Assembly (NCBI RefSeq): GCF_002741105.1
Contig: NZ_NIQU01000001.1
Span: forward strand, 682,001 to 746,000
Reading direction: 5' to 3'
Origin: Pseudomonas sediminis
Lineage (GTDB): Bacteria > Pseudomonadota > Gammaproteobacteria > Pseudomonadales > Pseudomonadaceae
Length of the DNA: 64,000 bases
Shown in pieces: positions 57,736-64,000 of the stretch. The first letter of the stretch is position 1. Each line of letters starts with the position of its first letter. The notes below the pieces were generated by a model. It saw only the letters and a program-made list of their open reading frames with translations. It searched no databases and was not told where the DNA came from. Made by a program: the position numbers and the translations under genes.

Positions 57736-58860
57736 ATGCCGTCACTCGTCACCCCATTCGCCGACCTCGACCTGATTCGCCAGCCCGAACAGCAGAACGA
57801 ACCTCTGCAGGCCTTCGATGCTGCCGACGAATACCTGTTGAGTCATGTGCACGAGCAGGGCATCGACGCCACGAGCCGGGTGCTGGTGCTCAACGATGGC
57901 TTCGGCGCCCTCGCCTGCTCGCTGGCCACACTCTGCCAGGTGACCAGCAGCGGCGACTCGCACCTCGGCCATCTGGCATTGCAGAAGAACCTGGCGCGCA
58001 ATGGTGTGGCGGTGGAGGCGGTCCGCTTTGTGACGTCCAGCGAAACGCCGCAGGGGCCGTTCGACTGGGTACTGATCCGCGTGCCGAAGACCCTGGCGCT
58101 GCTCGAGGAACAACTGATCCGTCTGCACGACCAGTTGGCGCCGAATGCCCGTGTGGTGGCTGGGGCAATGATCAAACACCTGCCGCGCGCTGCCGGTGAT
58201 CTGCTGGAACAATACATCGGCCCGGTGCAAGCCTCGCTGGCGGTGAAGAAAGCCCGGCTGCTCGTAGCCACGCCTGAAACCAAGGCGCCGCCGCACTCGC
58301 CCTACCCCACTCGCTACAACCTGGATAAACCGGCGCTGGAGTTGATCAACCACGCCAATGTGTTCTGCCGCGACGGCCTGGATATCGGTACCCGCGCCTT
58401 TCTTCCGCATCTGCCACGCCACCTCGGCCGCGTCCGCGTCGCCGATCTGGGTTGTGGTAACGGCGTGCTCGGCATCGCCTATGCTTTGGGCAGCCCACAA
58501 GCGGAGCTGACGCTGGTGGACGAGTCGTACATGGCCGTGCAATCAGCGCAGGAAAACTGGCGGGCGGCACTCGGTGATCGGCCAGTGACCATACGCGCTG
58601 GCGATGGCCTGGCCGAGCAGCCAGCTGACTCGCTGGATCTGGTGCTGTGCAATCCGCCCTTCCACCAGCAGCAGGTGGTCGGTGACTTCCTCGCCTGGCG
58701 CATGTTCCAGCAGGCCCGCGCGGCGTTGGTCACCGGTGGTGAGCTGTGGATAGTCGGCAACCGCCACCTGGGCTACCACGCCAAGCTGGCCCGGCTGTTC
58801 CGCGGTGTCGAACAGGTGGCGGCCAATCCGAAGTTCGTGGTGCTCAAGGCGAGAAAATAG
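57736..58860 (+). CDS. rlmG: 23S rRNA (guanine-N2)-methyltransferase RlmG
   Basis: A 374-aa RNA methyltransferase with two methyltransferase-like folds; only the C-terminal one is catalytic. SAM binding motif VADLGCGNGVLGIAYAL and catalytic motif CNPPFH are present. E. coli RlmG methylates G1835 of 23S rRNA. Convergent with the TldE-like gene (5 nt apart). Confidence 0.92.
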   Translation: MPSLVTPFADLDLIRQPEQQNEPLQAFDAADEYLLSHVHEQGIDATSRVLVLNDGFGALACSLATLCQVTSSGDSHLGHLALQKNLARNGVAVEAVRFVTSSETPQGPFDWVLIRVPKTLALLEEQLIRLHDQLAPNARVVAGAMIKHLPRAAGDLLEQYIGPVQASLAVKKARLLVATPETKAPPHSPYPTRYNLDKPALELINHANVFCRDGLDIGTRAFLPHLPRHLGRVRVADLGCGNGVLGIAYALGSPQAELTLVDESYMAVQSAQENWRAALGDRPVTIRAGDGLAEQPADSLDLVLCNPPFHQQQVVGDFLAWRMFQQARAALVTGGELWIVGNRHLGYHAKLARLFRGVEQVAANPKFVVLKARK

Positions 58861-58865
58861 GTTCT

Positions 58866-60185
58866 CTACAAGGTCAGAGTAAACCGCGACAGCAGCGCGC
58901 CCGGCAACGCCATCGAGCCGGTCTGCCTGGCGCCGTAGGTCCCGCCCGGCAGCAGCAGCTCCGGCTCGCGGGTCAGGGCTTCCAGCTGCAGGCCGAGGAA
59001 GTCGAACAGCGAATCGTCAAAACGCATGGTGTCGACCGGCGCCTGGATCTGCCCATCCTCGACCCAGAAGGTGGCAAAACGGGTCATGCCGGTCAGGCGT
59101 GCGGCGGGCAGGTCGGAGAAATTGCCGTACCACAGGTTGCCGATATACAGCCCGGTGCCGAGCTGTTGCAGCGCGTCCTGCTCGTCCAGCTCACCACCAT
59201 GCATCTCCAAGGACAGCGGGTATTCGCCGCTGCACGCGCCATTGGTGATCAGGCCATATTCCGCGGCACTGCGCGAGCTGACCAGGCGCTCGCCGGGTCG
59301 CCCCTGGCTGATCAGGCGCAACGGCCGACGCGGCCCTTCTGCGGTAAAGGCCGGCGCCAGGCCGCCGTCGATGCGCTCGTCCATGGTCACCAACGAGCTG
59401 AGTTCGGATTTACCGTTGAACAGCCGCTGCAAAGGGCTGCCACCCGACGCCAGCGCCTGGGCGCCGAAGCCCCAGCAGCACAGGCTGACCAGTTCTTCCA
59501 GCGCAGCCGGTGCCAGGTATGCGCGATACCCCCCCGGCAGCAGCGACTTCGCCGGCCGGCCGAGAAACTCCAGTTGTAGCCGCGCGCGGTCCAGCTTGCG
59601 GGCGAACGCCTGGGCGTCCCACTGCTCACCGGCATAGGCGCTTTTCACTGCCTGGCCGTTGCCGTGAAACAGGCTGAATTCGAAGTTGAAACTGCTCGCG
59701 GCGTACCAGCCGAATGCGCCCCAGGAACTGGCGAAGCCCTGGTACTGAGGCCCCACGGCCAGAAAGCCAACCAGATCCAGACCAGCAGCCGCAGCGACGA
59801 TCTGCTGCGCCATGACCGCACTGTCGAGCGAACCTGCTTCACTCGCCACCTCGCTGCGCCAAGCCTCACGGTTCAAGCGCAGATAAGGGTCATCACTCAA
59901 GGTTGGCAGCACGCCTCGCAGGCGCTGCACTATCTGCTGCAGACGCGGCAAATCCTCATCGAGCACACCGCTGAGTGCCAGTTTGCTCTCGGCATGGCGC
60001 TGCCCCAGGTACAGAGACAGGGTGACGTAGACCTGCTGCACATCGCCGGCCTGGCGCACTTGCCCCTGATTGAACCGGATGAAGCTGGATACCTCGGCGC
60101 CATAGGCCAGGGTGAAACCCTCCTCGCCCAAGACTTGCGCCTGCAGATGCTCGAACAACGCGCTGAAATGCTGACGTGCATCCAT
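58866..60185 (-). CDS. TldE/PmbA-like subunit
   Basis: A 439-aa protein of the TldD/PmbA family without the HExxxH metal site, as expected for the TldE partner. The ATG at 60185 overlaps the stop of the TldD-like gene in a TGATG junction. TldD and TldE form a heterodimeric protease that trims peptides, including RiPP leaders. The sequence is rather divergent from the classical E. coli PmbA. Confidence 0.8.
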   Translation of the reverse strand: MDARQHFSALFEHLQAQVLGEEGFTLAYGAEVSSFIRFNQGQVRQAGDVQQVYVTLSLYLGQRHAESKLALSGVLDEDLPRLQQIVQRLRGVLPTLSDDPYLRLNREAWRSEVASEAGSLDSAVMAQQIVAAAAGLDLVGFLAVGPQYQGFASSWGAFGWYAASSFNFEFSLFHGNGQAVKSAYAGEQWDAQAFARKLDRARLQLEFLGRPAKSLLPGGYRAYLAPAALEELVSLCCWGFGAQALASGGSPLQRLFNGKSELSSLVTMDERIDGGLAPAFTAEGPRRPLRLISQGRPGERLVSSRSAAEYGLITNGACSGEYPLSLEMHGGELDEQDALQQLGTGLYIGNLWYGNFSDLPAARLTGMTRFATFWVEDGQIQAPVDTMRFDDSLFDFLGLQLEALTREPELLLPGGTYGARQTGSMALPGALLSRFTLTL

Positions 60186-61627
60186 CAGACCGCCCCTCCG
60201 AAAACGTCGATATCGGCGAATACGCAGGCCGGCGAGGCGTGCCCCACGCGAATCACCTGGTTGGGTTCACCCTTGCCGCAATAGGGTGTGCCCATCACCT
60301 CGAAGGTGCTGGTGTCCCCTACCGCACGCAGGTTGCGCCAGAACCGCGAGCTGATGCCTCGGTAGTTAGGGTTCTTCACCACGTCCTTGAGTTCGCCGTT
60401 TTCGATCAGTTGGCCCCACTCGCAGCCGAACTGGAATTTGTTGCGCGCGTCGTCGATCGACCAGGAGCGGTTGTTGCTCATCAGAATCCCGCGTTCGATA
60501 CCGCCGATCAGTTCGGCCAGCGGCTGATCGCCTGGCTCCAGATTGAGATTGGCCATACGGTCGATGGGCGGCCGGTTCCAGCTGCAGGCGCGGCTGTTAG
60601 CCACCCCTGGCAAGCCGCTGCGCCATTGCGACAGCGCGCCGCCGAGCGGACGCTGAAGGATGCCGTCTCGGATCAGTAGCTGCCGTTCGGCCGGCGTGCC
60701 GTCATCGTCATGGCGGTAGCTGGACAACTCTCCAGGCACGGCCGGATCGAAGCTGACATTGAGCAGCGGCGAGCCATATTGGTAATGCCCGAAATCGCTC
60801 TGACGGATAAAGCTGGTACCGGCGAAATTGCGCTCATCGCCGAGGATGCGGTCCAGCTCCAGCGGATGGCCGATAGACTCGTGAATCTGCAGGATCATCT
60901 GGTCTGGCATCAGCAACAGATCGCGCGAACTGTTCGGGGTGTTGGGCGCCAGCAGCAGTTGCAAGGCCTCATCGGCGATGCGCGCAGCGCTGCCGATCAC
61001 ACCCAACTGCTGCAACACCTCGGCGCCGCCCTGGCGCGCCAGATGCGTGCCGCCGAAGCTGCGACTCTGGCTGTCGTGTTCGTCGCTGGCGGTAACGCCC
61101 ACCTGCGGGAATACATAGCGCTGGGCGCGCCGCAGGCAGGCGCCCGCGCTGTTGAGAAATATCTGCTCATGGCAGGTGAACGTCAGCCCGACGTGGCTAT
61201 CGACCAGACGCGCATCCTGGGGAATCAATGCCGACTCTGCCATCAACAGCTCGAACCAGTGGGCAGCGCCCGCCAGCGGCTGCTCGTAGCCTGGCATCAC
61301 ATCGTCGTTGTGTTCGGTGGGGTACGGCAGACTGCCGAGATCCAGCAGGTTATGCCCAGCCAAGGTACGTGCCATCTGCTCGGCGCGCTCCAGTGCAGCC
61401 TGCAAGCCAGTCTGACTGAGATCGCTGGTGGCCGCATAGGCTTCGACACCGGCGATACGTACGGTCAACATGGCGCCAGCATCGTCGACGAAGGAAGGCG
61501 CCTGCGCCACACGCCGCCGCACCCAGTAGGACTCCCTGCTCTCGCGCACATGGCGCAGAGACCAGTAGTCGGCAGTCGATTTCAGCGCGGCGAAGCGGCG
61601 TTTGAGGGTGTCGCTGAGGGCGAACAT
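60185..61627 (-). CDS. TldD-like metalloprotease subunit
   Basis: A 480-aa protein of the TldD/PmbA family with an intact zinc motif, HESIGH (HExxxH) in ILQIHESIGHPLELD. The ATG at 61627 is chosen because AAGGAGG lies 4 nt upstream; 15 extra residues in a longer frame lack support. First gene of a two-gene operon with the TldE-like gene. No candidate RiPP precursor was seen next to it. Confidence 0.85.
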   Translation of the reverse strand: MFALSDTLKRRFAALKSTADYWSLRHVRESRESYWVRRRVAQAPSFVDDAGAMLTVRIAGVEAYAATSDLSQTGLQAALERAEQMARTLAGHNLLDLGSLPYPTEHNDDVMPGYEQPLAGAAHWFELLMAESALIPQDARLVDSHVGLTFTCHEQIFLNSAGACLRRAQRYVFPQVGVTASDEHDSQSRSFGGTHLARQGGAEVLQQLGVIGSAARIADEALQLLLAPNTPNSSRDLLLMPDQMILQIHESIGHPLELDRILGDERNFAGTSFIRQSDFGHYQYGSPLLNVSFDPAVPGELSSYRHDDDGTPAERQLLIRDGILQRPLGGALSQWRSGLPGVANSRACSWNRPPIDRMANLNLEPGDQPLAELIGGIERGILMSNNRSWSIDDARNKFQFGCEWGQLIENGELKDVVKNPNYRGISSRFWRNLRAVGDTSTFEVMGTPYCGKGEPNQVIRVGHASPACVFADIDVFGGAV

Positions 61628-61697
61628 CGGGCCTCCTTGGCGTGCGAAGAAAGGAGGCCAGTATGGGAACAAGCACGCGCCGGGATCAACCGCGTGC

Positions 61698-61847
61698 TCA
61701 GCCCGGCGTCCCCAACCCCGCCGCGCTCATGAACTGGCGCAACAGCCAGGCCACGATGCCCAGCGCGGTGACGCTGCAGGCCCAGATCAGCACCAGCCAA
61801 CCCAAACGCTGCCACAGCGGCTTTTTATCCTGCTCGACCTTGGTCAT
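61698..61847 (-). CDS. DUF2474 small membrane protein of the cio operon
   Basis: A 49-aa single-pass membrane protein, MTKVEQDKKPLWQRLGWLVL to GLGTPG. It starts 10 nt after the cioB stop, in the place of the small third subunit (CydX-like) of bd-type oxidases. DUF2474 proteins accompany cyanide-insensitive oxidases. GAGG precedes the ATG. Confidence 0.8.
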   Translation of the reverse strand: MTKVEQDKKPLWQRLGWLVLIWACSVTALGIVAWLLRQFMSAAGLGTPG

Positions 61848-61857
61848 TTCACGCCCC

Positions 61858-62865
61858 TCAGTGGTAGCCATCATCCACCGTCACCTTGCCGCGGAACACG
61901 TAATAGCTCCAGGCGGTGTACATGAGAATGAAGGGAATGATGAACAACGCGCCCACCAGCATGAAGCCCTGACTCTGCGGCGGTGCGGAGGCCTCCCAGA
62001 TACTGATCGATGGCGGAATCACGTTCGGCCACAGGCTGATGCCCAGACCGCTGTAGCCGAGGAAGATCAGCGCCAGGGTGAGCAAAAATGGCGAGTAGTT
62101 ACGGTTGTTGGCCACCGAACGCAGCAGTGCGTATGTGCACAGCAGCACCAGTACTGGCACCGGCATAAACCAGAACAGGTTCGGCAGGCTGAACCAGCGC
62201 TCGGCGATCGCCGGGTGCTCGAACGGCGTCCACAGACTGACGATGCCGGTCACCGCCAGCACCACGAACACCAGTGGCCGCGCCATGTCATGCATCTGCT
62301 GTTGCAAGCGACCTTCGGTTTTCATGATCAGCCAGGTGCAGCCGAGCAACGCATAGGCCACGATCAGCGCCAGGCCGCAGAACACCGAGAAGGGTGTCAG
62401 CCAATCGAACGCACCGCCGGCGAAACTGCGATTGACCACCTCGAAACCGTCGATATAGGCACCCAGTGCCACGCCCTGGAAGAAGGTGGCAGTCAGCGAG
62501 CCGCCGATGAAGGCCTTATCCCACAGATGGCGCTTGGCGGCCTTGGCCTTGAAGCGAAACTCGAAGGCCACACCACGGAAGATCAGCCCCAGCAACATCA
62601 GGATCAGCGGCAGATAAAGCGCGTCGAGTACCACCGCATAGGCCAGCGGGAAGGCGCCGAACAGGCCGGCACCGCCGAGTACCAGCCAGGTCTCGTTGCC
62701 GTCCCAGACCGGCGCGACAGTGTTCATCATCACGTCGCGCTCGCCGTCGTCACGGACGAAGGGAAAGAGGATGCCGATACCCAGGTCGAAGCCATCCATC
62801 ACCACGTACATCATTACGCCAAAGGCGATGATCACCGCCCAGATCAGCGGAAGGTCGATACCCAT
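61858..62865 (-). CDS. cioB: Cyanide-insensitive quinol oxidase subunit II
   Basis: The CydB-like subunit of a bd-type oxidase, 335 aa with about nine helices. MGIDLPLIWAVIIAFGVMMYVVMDGFDLGIGILF at the N-terminus and WDGNETWLVLGGAGLFGAFPLAY are family marks. It lies 2 nt after cioA and, with it, reduces O2 with quinol electrons in the inner membrane. Confidence 0.95.
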   Translation of the reverse strand: MGIDLPLIWAVIIAFGVMMYVVMDGFDLGIGILFPFVRDDGERDVMMNTVAPVWDGNETWLVLGGAGLFGAFPLAYAVVLDALYLPLILMLLGLIFRGVAFEFRFKAKAAKRHLWDKAFIGGSLTATFFQGVALGAYIDGFEVVNRSFAGGAFDWLTPFSVFCGLALIVAYALLGCTWLIMKTEGRLQQQMHDMARPLVFVVLAVTGIVSLWTPFEHPAIAERWFSLPNLFWFMPVPVLVLLCTYALLRSVANNRNYSPFLLTLALIFLGYSGLGISLWPNVIPPSISIWEASAPPQSQGFMLVGALFIIPFILMYTAWSYYVFRGKVTVDDGYH

Positions 62866-62867
62866 GT

Positions 62868-64000
62868 TCAGCTCCTCTCCGGCAAGGTGTCGGTTTCACC
62901 ATCTTCCAGGCCTTCTTCAGCCGCCGACAGCGGACGCGCTGGCGTACGCGGCTGGCCTGGCCCGCCTTCGGACGCTTCCTTGCCCTCGTCGATCTTCGGC
63001 CCCTTGCGCACCAGGCGCAGCATGTAGCCGATCCCCGCACCGAACAGCACGAAATAAACCACCACGAACAGCGCCAGGGTAAAGCCCAACTGCGCCGCGC
63101 TATGCCCTGACGAAGCATCGGCGGTACGCATCAGCCCATGGATGATCCACGGCTGACGACCGATCTCGGTGGTGTACCAGCCGGCAAGGATGGCGATGAT
63201 GCCGCTGGGGCCCATCCATACCGCCAGATGCAGGAACGGCCTGCAGGTGTACAGCCGCTCGCCGCGGCGCAGCCAGGTGCCCCACAGACCGGTGAGGATC
63301 ATCATCAGGCCCATGGCGACCATGACGCGGAAAGTCCAGAACACGATGGTGGAATTGGCGCGGTCTTCCGGCGGGAAGTCCTTCAGGGCCGGCACCTGCT
63401 TGTCCAGACTGTGGGTCAGGATCAGGCTACCGAGCGCGGGGATTTCCACCTTGAAACGGGTTTCCTCACGCTGCATGTCCGGCCAGCCGAAGAGGATCAG
63501 CGGAGTCGGCTCGTCACCGACGTTTTCCCAGTGCCCTTCAATGGCGGCGATCTTCGCCGGTTGGTACTTGAGGGTGTTGAGGCCATGCAGGTCACCGATG
63601 AAAGCCTGTATCGGCGCCACCAGCAGGGCCATCCACAGCGCCATCGAGAGCATCTTGCGGATAGCCGGGTTGTCACGCCCGCGCAGCAGGTGCCAGGCCG
63701 CCGAAGCCCCCACGAAGAAGGCGGTGGCGAGAAACGCCGCGGTCGCCATATGCGCCAGGCGATAAGGGAACGATGGGTTGAACACCACGGCGAACCAGTC
63801 CACCGGGATCACCCGGCCATCGATGATCTCAAAGCCCTGCGGCGTATGCATCCAGCTGTTGGAGGCGAGAATCCAGAAGGTCGAGATCAGCGTGCCGATG
63901 GCCACCATCACCGTGGAGAAGAAGTGCAGGCCAGGCCCGACGCGGTTCCAGCCGAACAGCATGACGCCGAGGAACCCCGCTTCGAGGAAGAACGCGGTGA
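62868..64000 (-). CDS. cioA: Cyanide-insensitive quinol oxidase subunit I, 3' part (cut by window edge)
   Basis: The C-terminal 370-odd residues of CioA/CydA; the frame continues upstream past base 64000 (TAFFLEAGFLGVMLFGWNRVG). It contains a heme-ligand region with SWMHTPQGFE, the GRQPW motif (WYTTEIGRQPWIIHGLMRT) and a short Q loop as in the CIO type, so a low-sensitivity oxidase is expected. The C-terminus is extended by a Pro/Glu-rich tail. The first part, with the N-terminal hemes, is outside the window. Confidence 0.93.
   Translation of the reverse strand, partial: TAFFLEAGFLGVMLFGWNRVGPGLHFFSTVMVAIGTLISTFWILASNSWMHTPQGFEIIDGRVIPVDWFAVVFNPSFPYRLAHMATAAFLATAFFVGASAAWHLLRGRDNPAIRKMLSMALWMALLVAPIQAFIGDLHGLNTLKYQPAKIAAIEGHWENVGDEPTPLILFGWPDMQREETRFKVEIPALGSLILTHSLDKQVPALKDFPPEDRANSTIVFWTFRVMVAMGLMMILTGLWGTWLRRGERLYTCRPFLHLAVWMGPSGIIAILAGWYTTEIGRQPWIIHGLMRTADASSGHSAAQLGFTLALFVVVYFVLFGAGIGYMLRLVRKGPKIDEGKEASEGGPGQPRTPARPLSAAEEGLEDGETDTLPERS

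Overview
The window is chromosomal DNA from a gamma-proteobacterium of the genus Pseudomonas, probably the mendocina/oleovorans/stutzeri side of the genus rather than P. aeruginosa. The evidence is high GC, dense genes with Shine-Dalgarno sites, and several blocks that match P. aeruginosa PAO1 gene order from memory: fruA-fruK-fruB with divergent fruR; ampE-ampD-DUF1631-nadC-pilA/pilB-pilC-pilD-coaE-yacG; morA-glyA; DUF3015-mapZ-radA; cioA-cioB. No prophage, insertion sequence, CRISPR array or rRNA was seen.

Layout. 1-5.0 kb: end of a hybrid histidine kinase with its LuxR-type response regulator, a CobB-type sirtuin, and a large EF-hand membrane protein of unknown function. 5.1-11.8 kb: fructose phosphotransferase operon and its Cra/FruR repressor, with a visible operator and a Crc/Hfq-type leader motif. 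11.9-18.7 kb: AsmA protein, TatD nuclease, chemoreceptor, ampE and ampD. 18.9-28.8 kb: DUF1631 protein, nadC, two pilin genes (the second in AT-rich DNA), and pilBCD, coaE, yacG. 28.9-35.2 kb: small conserved genes, type II NADH dehydrogenase, the Kup potassium transporter, and a tRNA Asn-Pro-Lys operon. 35.4-39.8 kb: a second DUF1631 protein paired with a PilZ protein, then ettA. 40.2-49.5 kb: the cyclic-di-GMP regulator MorA, glyA, DUF3015, MapZ, a 48-residue small gene, radA and an acetyltransferase. 49.6-52.2 kb: two YdcH-like proteins, a CNNM/CBS membrane protein and ferredoxin-NADP reductase. 52.3-57.5 kb: a GntR regulator followed on the same strand by a five-gene operon for a glutamate/aspartate-type ABC importer and a divergent SHMT-like PLP enzyme. 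57.7-64 kb: rlmG, a TldD/TldE-like pair, and the cyanide-insensitive quinol oxidase operon, cut by the window edge.

Common threads. Surface motility and cyclic-di-GMP recur (type IV pili, MorA, MapZ, a second PilZ protein, a chemoreceptor). Short inverted-repeat units lie mostly just after stop codons, and one longer element of about 140-160 bp occurs twice with an identical 20-bp core. The best candidate for an undescribed system is the importer plus SHMT-like operon: the enzyme keeps the PLP and carboxylate-binding residues of SHMT but lacks the catalytic glutamate, so the imported compound and the reaction are unknown.
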